A stretch of DNA of 64,000 nt, from contig CM055097.1 of NCBI GenBank assembly GCA_029204225.1, positions 1,533,414-1,597,413 on the forward strand, read 5' to 3'. Source of the DNA: Diphasiastrum complanatum (lineage: Eukaryota; Streptophyta; Lycopodiopsida; Lycopodiales; Lycopodiaceae). The position numbers were made by a program, and so were the translations under genes. Below the pieces are notes generated by a model. The model searched no databases. It was given only the letters and a program-made list of their open reading frames with translations, and had not been told where the DNA came from. Every line of letters starts with the position of its first letter. The stretch's first letter is position 1. Shown one piece after another: positions 34,596 through 45,294 of this stretch.

Positions 34596-35556
34596 GCCCA
34601 CTATCTATCCACCAAACTTCTTCATTCTTAAAAGGAAAAGATGAAAAAGTAGACATCATTAATAAATCCTCTCTTTGACTCTCTACATTCTCACACTCAT
34701 CCTCATTAGTAAGGTTAGCTTGTTTAGATTGGTTTTTCTTCTTGAAACAATTTGATGCATAGTGTCCTTTCTTGCCACGAAAAAAACACTTGATCTTCCA
34801 CAGCTTCTTCTTGCCACTAGATGTTGCAGCTTGTGATGACTGATTCTCACCACCTTCCTTGGCTTTGTCCTTCTTGAAGTGTTGTTGTCCTTTGCCCTTG
34901 TCTCTTGACTTGTCTATGATGAAGAGTGCTTTGTCATCACCACCATCTTTCAATGAAAGTCTGTTGATCCTCAACATCTTGTTCTCTTGCCTGCTTTCTT
35001 CAACAATGAGAACACCTTGCAATGTTTCCAAGGATGGAAGATCCTCTCTGACAACATAAGTTTGCACAATATTGTCATACTCATCTCCGAATCCATTAAG
35101 GACTACTTGAACAAGTTCAATGTTCTTAAGAGCGTCACCAATATCAGCTAACTCTTGATGAAGATTCTTAACTCTCATGACATATGATGAAGCACTCTCA
35201 TCTACTCTCTAATAACTTAGAAATATTTGGTTTCTAAGTGTAAGCAATCTAGAAGTATTCTTGATTTCATAGATTGTTTTTAGAGTATCCCAAGCTTCCT
35301 TGGCAGTGGTGCATGTACTGATTTCTCTTAACACTTCATTGGTTACATTCATTTTTATGAAATGAAGGGCAATTCTGGTTCTTTTGTGGAATGCTGCAGC
35401 TTCATTAGGTGCTGCAGGTTCTTCTTCAGCTCCACTCACAATATCCATTTCATCTTGTAGAATCAATAATGATTCCATTCTGATCTTCCACATTGCATAA
35501 TTGGAAGATGTTAATCTCTCACTGTTCTCCAAGAAATGTGAACCAGTTGAAGACAT
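34596..35556 (-). pseudogene. Ty1/copia family C, gag and protease start
   Basis: Gag starts at Met 35556 (MSSTGSHFLENSERLTSSNY; the NYAMWKIRMESLL pattern is typical of copia gag). It runs through the UBN2-type domain (AKEAWDTLKTIYE, 35300-35260). A TAG at about 35208 interrupts it before the RVDESASSYVMRV motif. The second part (35178-34600) has the basic region KSRDKGKGQQHFKK, then a zinc knuckle CFFRGKKGHYASNC in which the second Cys is Arg, then the retropepsin site WWIDSG. A one-base shift directly after DSG throws the rest of protease into another frame. Two lesions within gag-protease make it non-functional. Confidence 0.85.
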
Positions 35557-35642
35557 ATTCTCAAATGAGAAATTCTAGTAATGACTAAAAATGGAGTTGA
35601 AAGGATGTTGCTTACTATCTCACTCTAGGATCTAACACTAAT

Positions 35643-36030
35643 GTTGATCCAACCTATGACATCTAGCAACAGATGTGAGAACAAATTCTCAACCCAGAAA
35701 ATCAATCTATCTTGAATTTGGATCTTGCTTCAGTCACAAAGAAGAAGCACATGCAAGTAAGAAGTCTATCTCTCCCACGAGTTTCAAAATACTGAAAAAC
35801 TCTCTAGGGACTTACTTTCAACTCAGACATAGTAATATGTGTGAAATGAAAAGTCTAAGACCTCAGGACACTCACTTCTATCCAACTCTTTTATGTGTGC
35901 TCACTTTGGCATTTCTCACAAGTTGAGTACTCTCTCAAACTCTCTGATTGCCTAAAACTCTTCTAAAAACAAATCAAATTGGTTTAGAAACTTGAGCAAC
36001 ACATTCTACTCTTCAATACCTATCCAACAA
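35643..36030 (-). mobile_element. Tentative 5' LTR of copia C
   Basis: About 90 bp upstream of gag, the minus strand reads GGATCAACA followed by TTAGTGTTAGATCC, a typical LTR-end plus primer-site arrangement. On the plus strand the block starts TGTTGATCCAAC (35643) and a matching CTATCCAACA ends at about 36030, giving short imperfect terminal inverted repeats and a plausible 390-bp LTR. No second LTR exists to test it. Confidence 0.35.
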
Positions 36031-36944
36031 GCTATAGATCATCAAATCTGGATCAAATCTTGAGGAGTAGCACTCATTAATGAGGGCTAATTTCACACGT
36101 GTAAGCGCTCTGTCCGTACAGGGTTCCGCTGGAGCAGATCAGGCTTGTTTTGATCCACTTATGATCCACAGATAGCTTGTCTCTCATCGAGTTTGAATCG
36201 CTCTTCCAAATCTGAGTTCCTACAAGCAAAAGCACTGAAGATCTGACGTATACACCCTTCACGTCTTCAAAGCATGAAGCTTTGATACCCTGTGAAGATT
36301 TTAGCAGTGTGAACTTCACCAAAAACCCTACAGGATCTTACTGAGGTGTTGTGATTGCACAAGATTGATCAAAGAATAATATGCCTGAAAAATCTAAGGC
36401 AAGAGCACAATGACATACATCTGATGAAAAAATCTAACTTCTCACTATGAGAAATAAATGTCAGAAATAATTCTAAGTGCTCAGTATGGGAAAAAGAGGC
36501 TACTCTCGAGTAGAGAGAGAAAATCAATCATGAAAAACTCGAGTAGAGAGAGAATGAGTCCAAAACACCAAAATCTCAATATTCACAATATGGCAAAACA
36601 TGCCAAGATTTTCCTACATGAGAGAGACTCGAATTCCTACAGTGGAGTTGCATGGAAAGTCCACTTAATTGAACTAATTCACCTACTAGAGATCCACATG
36701 TGTAACTGCATGCATGGATATTGCATGTACTGCATGTCAAATCATAAAACTGCCTAGACATGTGTAGATCACATAAATCACTTTGCATGTTGCATGCACT
36801 GATTGCATGTAGCTTGCGTGCATACAGTATGACCATGCTATCTAAACATCTGCATGTCATCAAAATTAAATCTACCTAACTCAAATTCGACCTATACTAG
36901 AAGGTTATGTACTCAATTCACATACCTTTTATGTACAACAGGAA
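36031..36944. other. Unassigned sequence with TGCATG-rich segment
   Basis: No gene seen. 36700-36860 contains many GCATGT/TGCATG motifs. Two near-copies of CTCGAGTAGAGAGAGA occur near 36503 and 36538. It could be further LTR sequence of copia C. Confidence 0.3.
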
Positions 36945-37205
36945 ATACAGTGGAAATAACCATGGACATGGCCCCAAACTCAAGATAGGAAGATAATATT
37001 TTAATAATCTTCACAATGACAGCTTGATAGCTTCACGCCCAACGTCAGGAGGCTGATGGTTCAGCTCGTCTGATGAGCTATGGTACCGATAGTTCGGCCA
37101 TGCCCGATAATCTTATTTAGCACTTCAACTTATTTGTAGGGGGTCCGACTATTTGGTGACTTGGGGAATGACAGCAAATGGTTGTCGAATTCACCATTTT
37201 AAACA
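36945..37205 (-). mobile_element. LTR fragment related to copia D, inverted
   Basis: The minus strand from 37205 reads TGTTTAAAATGGTGAATTC and then GTCATTCCCCAAGTCACCAAAT, CGGACCCCCTA, CATGGCCGAACTA, GGTACCATAG and GTGAAGCTATCAAGCTGTCA. All of these recur in the copia D 3' LTR (41641 onward) in plus orientation. The inner end is not resolved. It belongs to a different, minus-strand copy. Confidence 0.7.
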
Positions 37206-37808
37206 GTAGGCTATTGTGGTCTTCTTTGGAGTTTGGAGACATGCAAGATGATATGACCAAAACTTCCACCTTGCCACTGGTTTTTGAAGAAATTTGTGAT
37301 TTAGATGGATCCTCTGACATCCATCCCTTTGGTGAGCTCCTTGTCGACTTGATTCTTCTTCGGACCTTTGATCCTTTGTATCTGGCTATCGGACCTTCTA
37401 CTCCTTATTTTGTAAGAAGCACGGATTCTTGATTGGACATCTTGTACTTGGATGATTCTCAAAGCAGTATGTACATTGTTCCTTCTCAAGAAACTTTACT
37501 TTGCGAGCTTGAGTTTGATAATAGCCAGAACTTGATGTATTAGGTTCGTGGTGACTTGTTGCACTTGATTCACTTGACTCTGTTGAACTCCCTGATGATT
37601 CACAGCCTTTTGTCCTTGTTTGCTCAACTAGCATTAAACCTTCAAAGTTTTCTGATTTTCCATCCGATATGTTATGTCCATGACCAGTACATAGGATTCG
37701 ATATACTCGTAGTCTTGGATACATGGTACTTGTTATGGCCATATTCGATAAAGGACCTAGAATAGTCCTAATATGGTAGACAGCTTGGAAACTGAAGCCA
37801 TCAATCAT
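37206..37808 (-). pseudogene. Possible retrotransposon gag remnant with zinc-knuckle-like motif
   Basis: A 136-codon minus-strand frame (37808-37398) has a Ser-rich linker and then CTYCFENHPSTRC, a C-x2-C-x3-H-x4-C pattern close to a retroviral-type zinc knuckle (normally x4 before His). It is flanked by KKVKFLEKEQ-like basic residues. It continues in other frames toward the inverted LTR at 37205. It probably represents the gag end of a gypsy-like element. The opposite strand also has an open frame here, so the call is tentative. Confidence 0.4.
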
Positions 37809-38447
37809 AGATATAAAATTTATCTAGTTTCAAGAGCAGAGTTGGAGCCTTGGAACGTACAACTCCCAAAGCTCCCAGTTTTGATGCAAAGACACATAGA
37901 ATTAGTTAATTTTCATGTTTTAGACCTAGCCCATATTGATTTAATTTTAAGTCACGAGTGGTTATTTAGTAAATCGCCTTTTCTGATAATTGATTTCGAG
38001 AAATATGTTCTCACTTTCAAGGAGGGTGATAAGGTAGTTACATTATTTGGCAGTAATTTTGTACGTCTGTTGGATAAGATTTCTACAATTAATGAAATGG
38101 AAGCATTGGAATATTTTGAGTATGAGGCTTTTTTTATTTTTGTAATTCTAGTTGTGGATGTTCCGAAAATGAATCTAAATGGTTGTGAATTCTTAGCAAT
38201 TCTTAGCTTAATAAATTTAGATCATAAACAAGAAATGAAAAAACAGATCATAAATGAATTTATGGATGTTTTTCCATCTGAATTACCTCATGATTTGCCA
38301 CCGTCTAGGTTAGTAGACCACAAGATTGAGTTAATTCTAGGAAGTCAACCTGTCTCTAGGGTCATTCAGCATATGAATGCCGATACAATCCAAAGCAGAA
38401 GAACAAATGAGATAAAGCAAATGTTGCAAAGTCATCAAATGATGTAG
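37773..38447 (+). pseudogene. Ty3/gypsy protease to RT linker fragment
   Basis: A 224-codon plus-strand frame resembles the junction between retropepsin and reverse transcriptase in gypsy elements. Seen are LDLAHIDLILSHEWLF (in the place of the usual DVILGMDWL), then PFLIIDFEKYVLTFKEG, and near the C-terminus FMDVFPSELPHDLPPSRLVDH followed by KIELILGSQPVSR. The last two match the well-known linker that precedes RT. No RT core follows; the frame ends at 38447 and copia D sequence begins near 38500. A truncated, inactive fragment. Confidence 0.75.
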
Positions 38448-38499
38448 ATAAGGGTGACAATGCATTCACAATCATTGATTAAGCATCAACAAGCTACAC

Positions 38500-39180
38500 T
38501 GAGCACGACTATGACAGTGTCATTGACTCAAGAGCTACGCCGCATATAACCTACAACAAGAATGTCTTGATCAATTTCAAGGCATTCGAAATGCAAAGTA
38601 GTGATACTAGCAATGGGAGCAGACACAATGTGGAAGGCATCGGAACTTTACATCTACGTACACTATCCGGATATGCAGAACTGCAAGTAATGCTTTATGT
38701 GCCAATGCTCATAAGAGACTTGTTCTTTGTGTCGAGAATTGTTGATCTTGGTGCACGAGTCCTGTTTGACGGGAACGTATGCCAAAGAATCGAGCAAAAA
38801 TCAAGCAAGCTGCTAACTGTTGGATCAAGATAGGGAAATTTTTACCAGGCAAAGTCATCAACAGACATGATAGCATATTAAATGCATCAAAAAATAAAGA
38901 TCATCTTTGGCACAAAAGAATGTATCATCAGAGTATGAGAAGTTTGTACGACATGAGCAGAAAAGAGATTGTCATAGGTCTGAAAATAACAAGACCTGAC
39001 ACCGACTTCTGTGAAGTCTGTCAAAAAGGAAAGCAACATCGAAGTCCATTTGTGCACAAAGGAAGAAGAACCAAGGAGATTCTTGAGCTCATTCACTCAG
39101 ATGTGTGCAATTGGATCTCAAAGTGTTGCTTATCTCTCAATAATGGATTCAATAAAGGTGTGCTACCAACACCAATATGA
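38500..39180 (+). pseudogene. Ty1/copia family D, protease and GAG-pre-integrase
   Basis: Starts at the protease active site DSRATPHIT (about 38527, where DSG/DSGAT is usual, so Gly has become Arg). It continues through a VEGIGTLHLRTLSGY and VMLYVPMLIRDLFFVSR block. A frameshift near 38820 leads to LWHKRMYHQSMRSLYDMS and FCEVCQKGKQHRSPF, the zinc-binding pre-integrase region, then LELIHSDVC with the first integrase Asp. Gag is missing; the sequence before 38500 is gypsy, which points to a rearranged 5' end. Non-functional. Confidence 0.85.
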
Positions 39181-40123
39181 GATCTTGCAACTTAGTGTGA
39201 GATCTATCTCACTAGCTCTACCGATCTCTCTCAAAGTAGATCAAACTTTCAACCAAAGGTGAAGCAAGGACAATTTTTGGGATGCCTTCAAGAAGTTCGT
39301 GGCATTCATAGAAAGACACACCTCCAAGAAAGTGCAAACTATCAGGTCTGACAATGGAGGCGAATACAAAAACAAGAAGTTCTTAAACTTTTGCCAAGAA
39401 CAAGAAATCAAGCATCAATTCACACCTGCTTATACACCACAGTACAATGGTGTAGCAGAAAGAAAAACCAGGATGCTTGTTGAAGGAGCCAGATGCATGA
39501 TGTGAACAAGCTCAGTTGCTGAGTCAATTTTGGGCAGAGGCAATTGCTGCAGCTGTACACCTGGAGAACATATCGACAATGACGACCCTGGAAGACAAAA
39601 CGTCATATGAAATGTGGACGGGTGAGAGGTCCAATCTATCGTATGTACGTGTGTTTGGATGTGCAACCTACATGCACATACCAAAAGAAAAAAGAGGCAA
39701 GCTCGACGACAAATCAGAACTGACAGTCATGGTTAGATACTCAAATGAATCACAAATCTACCGACTCTACAACCCAACCACAAAGAATGTGGTGCTGAGC
39801 AAAAACGTGAGGTTCGATGAATCGACCTTTCTTGGAATGAAGAAAGCTAAGGGTCATGAAATCTTCACAACACTGCCAACTCAAGAAGGAGATGAAGGAC
39901 AGACATCGACACATAATGTCGAACCTCAGACTCCAGAGTAGGAAGGTGAAGAAGACCAAATAGATGAAGAAGAAAAGAAAGACAAAACAAACTAGCAACG
40001 ACAAGTAGGACCAAAAAGGTCAACAAGAATGAGAAGACAGCCTAAACGATACATCGACAACTTGCAGTGGAGTGAAGACACAGATGTTGAATACTGTAGC
40101 TTCACTGAAAAACCAATGACATA
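39181..40123 (+). pseudogene. Ty1/copia family D, integrase core and C-terminal linker
   Basis: 39299-39505 contains the second Asp block, TIRSDNGGEYKNKKF, and the Glu block, YTPQYNGVAERKTRM. After a break at about 39510, 39516-39941 continues with FWAEAIAAAVHLEN, TSYEMWTGERSNLSYVRVFGC, RGKLDDKSE and YRLYNPTTKNVV. Then comes an acidic Gln/Glu/Asp linker with stops, ending in the RMRRQPKRYIDNL basic motif and the EESWKQAMLEEM opening of RT. A stretch after the first Asp (39120-39260) is out of frame. It is dead, though the DDE residues are recognisable. Confidence 0.85.
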
Positions 40124-41630
40124 TTGAGAGGCTATCCAGGATCCAGAGGAAGAATCTTGGAAGCAAGCAATGTTGGAGGAGATGGAATCCATGAGGCTGA
40201 ATCAAGCATGGACACTAGAGCCACTTCTCGAAGGAAAGCTAAGGTCATATGGAAGTGTCCGGGACACTGCAAAGCCAGACTTGTCACCAAGGGCTACACA
40301 CAGAGGTATGGTGTCGATTATTTTGACACATACTCACCAATGGTCAAAATGGCGAGCATTCAACTACTTCTCACCTATGCAACAAAATATGATCTGGAGG
40401 TAAACCAGATCGACGTCAAAACAGCCTTTCTCCATGGAGACCTAGAAGAAGAGACCTTCATGAAGCACTCTGAAGGATTTGAAGGCCCGAACAATCGGGA
40501 GTACGTTTGTCAGCTACATGGTCTCAAGCAAGCATCGCGAGCTTGGTACAAGAAGCTTGATAACCTTCTAAAGTCCCTAGGATTTACTCCTATAACACCT
40601 GACTATAATGTATACATGAAAAATATAGAAAATAAATTTGTGATTCTAACAATTTTTGTAGATGACTCTTTTATGATAGGAAATTGCTTGACTTTAATCA
40701 ACAATACAAAGAGTCAAATATTTGCAAGTTATAAAATCACAGATTTAGGAGAAGCGACGAAATGTTTGGGACTACAAATCAAAAGAGATCGAACAAGAAG
40801 GCTCATGCACCTGAATCAATCAGAGTATGCAGAAAAGGTGTTGAAGCAATACCGAATGTTCTACTGCAAAAAAAAGGCCACACCAATGATAGTCGGAGCC
40901 AGACTGTCGAAACAAGATTGTCCAAGCACAGAAGAAGAGAGACAAAAGATGGAAGGTATACCATACCAAAATCTGATCAGTAGTCTGATATACCTTACAA
41001 TGTGTACTAGACCTGATTGGCCTTTTATGTTTATGCATTAAGTCAATTCTCTTCTAACCCTGGCATGGCACATTGGATATTGGAAAAATGCATATTGCAA
41101 TACCTAAAGGGCACCAAAATATGGGATTGATCTACAAAGCCGAAGAATAATTCAAGCTGCAAGACTATAGTGATGCAAGTTGGGTGAGCTGCAAAGATGA
41201 CATCAAATCCGTAACATGTGGTTGTTCGATTGCGTGTGGAACGACGATAAATTGGATCTGCAAGAAGTAGACACTGGTAGCTCAATCCTCCTGTGAAGTC
41301 GAATATGTGGCAGCATCAAGGATGGCAAACGAGGTTACATGGTTGTAGATGATGTTGGAAGCAATTGGCATACAACAAAGAGAACCATGCACCATGATGA
41401 TGGATTTTCAGAGTGTCATATATCTAGCCCAGAATCCAGTCTTCCATTCAAAGACCAAACACATACCTCTGAAGTACCATCATATTCGAGACCTGATCTC
41501 AAAAAGAGAGCTCAGTGTTGAATACATAAAATCAAAAGACATGACTGCAGACCTGCTGACCAAGCCACTAGACAAACCACTATTCACAAAACACAAGAAA
41601 TCAATGAAAATTGGATAAATAAAAGAAATG
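40124..41630 (+). pseudogene. Ty1/copia family D, reverse transcriptase and RNase H
   Basis: RT: CKARLVTKGYTQRYGVDYFDTYSPM, DLEVNQIDVKTAFLHG, LHGLKQASRAWYKKLD and the catalytic LTIFVDDSFMIG (about 40645-40680), then KCLGLQI and the ARLSKQDCPS motif. The 305-codon frame ends at a TAA at 41039-41041 just after TRPDWPFMFMH. RNase H continues to 41618 in broken frames: YSDASWVSCKDD; the EYVAAS motif; then an open stretch IYLAQNPVFHSKTKH, KYHHIRDLIS, DMTADLLTKPL. The protein ends 22 bp before the LTR. The first part of RT (40124-40280) is also frameshifted. Related copy at 1456-2112. Confidence 0.88.
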
Positions 41631-41640
41631 AAGAGGGGAG
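41631..41640 (+). other. Polypurine tract of copia D
   Basis: A purine-only run (AGAGGGGAG core) abuts the TGTTGAAAAT start of the LTR, as expected for the plus-strand primer of reverse transcription. Confidence 0.75.
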
Positions 41641-42092
41641 TGTTGAAAATAATGAACTCACCAATCATTCCCTGTCATTCCCCAAGTCACCAAATGTCGG
41701 ACCCCCTACCAAAAAGTTGAAATACCGAATAAAATTATCGGACATGGCCGAACTATTGGTACCATAGTCCATTAGGCAAGCTGAACCATCAATCTCTTGA
41801 CATCGGGGGGCGTGAAGCTATCAAGCTGTCACGCCCAACCACTAAAAGGCAACATTGCTAGAGAGGTAGTTAATAGTGAAAACTCTCTTGTAATGATTGG
41901 TTAATCCTTCTTGTAATCTGACAACGGGGGAGATAAGTATAGGATAGAATCCCAAAAACACTATAGAGAGATATAGAGAGATCTGCAATATATATAATTT
42001 GTAAGAGGAACGTCAGGTTGCCAATGAGCGAGATATTGATCGACTCACTCTGCAAACAAAAATACAAATGCAAATACACTCTCTACCATTCA
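41641..42092 (+). mobile_element. 3' LTR of copia D (about 452 bp)
   Basis: Starts TGTTGAAAAT directly after the polypurine tract and ends near ...TACCATTCA at 42092, where CACTA-type coding sequence begins. A short GAGAGATATAGAGAGAT repeat lies near 41966. No 5' LTR is in the window; a related LTR piece is inverted at 36945-37205. The 3' boundary is inferred from TG...CA form and the neighbouring coding sequence. Confidence 0.65.
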
Positions 42093-42093
42093 A

Positions 42094-42768
42094 ATGTATC
42101 TCATTGTGCATTTGGTAGATGAGGTGGCCATTGTAGGTACATCATATATTTGCGTCAATTGCCTATTCTTAGTCCATCCTAGACTATTGCTATTGTGGTC
42201 CCATGTTCTTTCACTGACATTGATCCATTTTTTTAATTCAGACACTGTCCATCGCCGTTGGACGTTTTTCTTGGAACGATTCATGAAAACATTGAAAGAC
42301 TTCGTAAGACAAAGAGGAAGGCCTGAGGATAGCATGGTAGAAAAATGGCTAGTACAAGAGTCCATCATTTACATCACGAAGTTCCTTGCTCATAGTGATC
42401 CTTCTATTCCTCATCTTTGGGATAAGGAGGATGATGATCGTGTTGTTGGGGAGGTTCCTCAAGGAAAAGGAGTGATCATGAGAATGAGTGAGTCATTCAG
42501 GGAGAAGGTAAATAAGCTCTGCATTCTTAATAGCGAGGAAATACAAAAGTGGATTTCACTATGTGAAGAGGCCAAGGCTCATAGACAAACCACTCGAACT
42601 ACTTTCAGGAGAGGGCATAGAAGACAACCATATACATCTGACCTCGCCCTTCTACCCAAGGACATGACGCTTGATTGGCTACGTGAGGCCCTTAGAGAAG
42701 CCTCGAAAAACAACCAGGAAGAGAGAGCGGAAATATGCAAGGGGGTGCGATTTACATGTAGGCTATGA
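42094..42768 (+). pseudogene. CACTA transposon fragment, DUF4218-type region
   Basis: The encoded segment begins HLVDEVAIV and, after a short intron, continues HRRWTFFLERFMKTLKDFVRQRGRPEDSMVEKWLVQES, the arrangement of the DUF4218 domain that follows the Tnp2 transposase domain in plant CACTA (En/Spm) elements. I place the intron at 42137-42241 (GTACATC...TTTAATTCAG, phase 1); the unspliced frame also stays open but reads hydrophobic noise there. The rest (KDMTLDWLREALREASKN) ends at a TGA at 42766-42768. The Tnp2 catalytic region is absent: the upstream edge is the copia D LTR, which suggests copia D landed in or joined to this CACTA gene. Not a host gene. Confidence 0.75.
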
Positions 42769-42876
42769 TGATCAACATTCACATGTTTATTAATACATGC
42801 AATTTTGTACATGTTTGTTGTACCCCTAACACATTTAGCTCCATTTAGTTCAGTACAAAAAATACAATGCATTGTG

Positions 42877-43450
42877 TTGAAATGGAAAAATAATCCATCT
42901 TGACTTTAGGCTTGCTACAAATATTGTACCATGCAAGTATGTTGTTCATAAATGCAAAATGCCAAGTTTGGCCTAGATAGAACTCGAGCTACATGGATAT
43001 GTCACATCTAGAATGATGAGTACAACTTGCATATAGTTTGTAGACATAGAATTAGCAAAATTATGCTTGTAGAAACTCGTGGCATTCACATGCATTAATT
43101 GTAAGTGATCCATAGTGACATGCAAGGCATGCACAAAGTGTAATGGACACATGCATGATGATTTGTACATTTCTAGTTAGAACTAGCACACTTGGAAAAA
43201 GTTGGTAGAGTTGCATGCATGAGAAGTGACAAATGCACATAGACTCTAGTTTTCACTTTAAATGTCATTAAAGGATGGATGGATGTGATTCTACCTTGAG
43301 CTACCTCAAACTCCATAAATATGTGTAGCTCTCCTCATATTTTGTGATAAAGAACCAAAGCTTTGTAGCTATCTCATGCCATTTTGGATCCACACATTTT
43401 TTGCTTGTTATCTCTCTAACTCATGTTGAGGCTAATGCTAATACACTGAT
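42877..43450 (+). repeat. Dispersed repeat of about 575 bp, copy 2
   Basis: Same orientation and order as 21963-22545. It starts about 110 bp after the CACTA fragment and ends where a short coding-like frame with MADTNLFSSQ begins. Confidence 0.65.
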
Positions 43451-43469
43451 ATCTGATAGTCGAGCAAGC

Positions 43470-43930
43470 ATGGCGGACACCAATTTATTCTCTTCTCAAC
43501 TTGATTATTGTGAGACAATCAATGACATCCTCGAAGTTGGATTTAGGCAATTCAGCTTTTTCATATTTGATGGAAAATGGTTCAAAGTTATTTGCAATGG
43601 TCCCAACGCAATTGTCAGGAAAGATGAGAGTGGTTATTTTGCCATTGACTCTACAAAGCCTTGGACAAAGCTTTATGATGTTTCTTTGAGTTTGAATGAA
43701 ACTTTAACAACAAAAGAGTGATTTGATGCAATTAAGAGTGCATATGACACATTGCTTGAGATTGATACTTGTATTGATCCCCCATCAAATAAAAGATTAC
43801 TACTTGCTAATTGGTCTTTAAGATCAAGCTTCATCAAGGTGGTAATGTGACCAATTACAAAACAAGACTAGCTACCAAAGGACATGCTCAATCCAAGGGG
43901 ATTGACTATGATGAAATGCATGACATAGTT
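43470..43930 (+). pseudogene. Unrecognised frame followed by copia RT scrap
   Basis: 43470-43721 encodes MADTNLFSSQLDYCETIND and then VGFRQFSFFIFDGKWFKVIC, closing at a TGA, after which a related frame continues (FDAIKSAYDTLLEID). I do not recognise the family; its position before a copia RT piece would fit a divergent gag or a captured sequence. 43811-43920 reads VFKIKLHQGGNVTNYKTRLATKGHAQSKGIDYDE when its frames are combined, which is the start of a copia RT domain. Both parts are broken and end near 43930. Confidence 0.45.
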
Positions 43931-44177
43931 TGTGGGGGTGATTCTATTAACTCACATGTTAGTGATTGTGCCTTTGCAACATTTATTGAAAAATGAGAAT
44001 TTTCTTGGTTATCCAAGAAACATAACACCGTACATTTCTCTTCGCCGAGATCAAGTATAAAGAGATTGACATTCAAAAAATAGATTTGAAGAAAAACTAT
44101 GTCTAATCTTTTCACTTAATTACTTGACCAAAAATGAGATTCTATTTTAGGTAAGTAACTATCATTTGAAAGCATCA

Positions 44178-44180
<3 letters not shown>

Positions 44181-44253
<73 letters not shown>
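44181..44253. repeat. (CT)n microsatellite, 73 bp
   Basis: Uninterrupted CT dinucleotides. Confidence 0.95.
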
Positions 44254-44257
<4 letters not shown>

Positions 44258-44279
44258 GAATAGATGAAATTGATCCTTT

Positions 44280-44519
44280 TTATTCGGAATTGCAAGAATC
44301 AATTTCATCATCAATAGCATCTTGCAATTCATCTCCTCTTAAATGATTTTCATCATCACTCTCATTTTGAAAATTCATCTCATTGTTATGACTATTAGAA
44401 TTTCTATTCTCAACATCTATGGAAGTGGGTGCTTCGTGTATGGTTTGAAGATTTACTACATATCTAGGTAGCTCAATTTCATGGTCAACTATTCTGCTCA
44501 TAAAATGAAGGTTTTCCAT
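44280..44519 (-). other. Acidic C-terminal-like reading frame
   Basis: A 79-codon minus-strand frame (IVDHEIELPRYVVNLQ, then Asn-rich and strongly acidic DDENHLRGDELQDAIDDEID) ends in a natural stop. The acidic tail resembles in style the last exon of the CACTA-associated gene at 24249-24389, but the sequence is different. It could be the last exon of an unknown gene or transposon protein. No domain recognised; the region 44520-45290 upstream on this strand shows no matching exon. Confidence 0.25.
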
Positions 44520-45294
44520 CTCATTCTCAACATTCGCACCCTCAAATACTTGTCATGTTTGTGGTTCGACTTGAGCTACAGACCACCAAGTATTGTTTGA
44601 TTGATCTAGTTGAAAAACCACTTGAAAAATTACTCTTTTAGAATATATGAAAACTCAAATACTTAAATCGACTATAATAAAACCCAAAACATGACATACA
44701 ATAAATATAAATATACAAATTTGAACTAAAAGAGCAAAATATCGAATGCATAACATACGCACCTACTCATAGTGATGAGGCAAATCAATGTGTCAAAAGA
44801 CTCCATGCTCAATGTTTTGGATGAATCCATCGCAAAAAATCCACTTGGATCTGATTTTATCATTGCATTTTGCCCTCTACAAACTATCTTCAACTATTTC
44901 ACATCAAATAAAAATAAGTGTCCACTTTGGGCCAAATGACACATCATAAATATTTAATATCTAGATAGGTCCTATATATTCTATGTCTCTTGTGATAGGA
45001 TTTCGATCTCATGCACTACTTTGACTTTTTTGTTTGAAAGATGCTACTACATCATGTCAGAAATTGTGAACTCCTGCAACTTGGTCACGAAGCGAAATGA
45101 AACAAATGGCGAACATGCCTCGAAAACCCTAAAGCACGAAGCGACACGAAATGACACTAAGAAAAACAATTCGCGCTGCCAAGTGGCAGCTCAACGAGCA
45201 TGGCATATTGTACTCCATGCTCAGCTGAAACAATTAGCCATAACAGAGTAACTAACTAGTTGATTAGCGTTTACTTGTCTTGTAATTCTCTCTG

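Noticed and set aside
42094-42250. Hydrophobic N-terminus as a membrane segment of a host protein
   Set aside because: The stretch is best explained as an unspliced intron in a CACTA DUF4218 gene.
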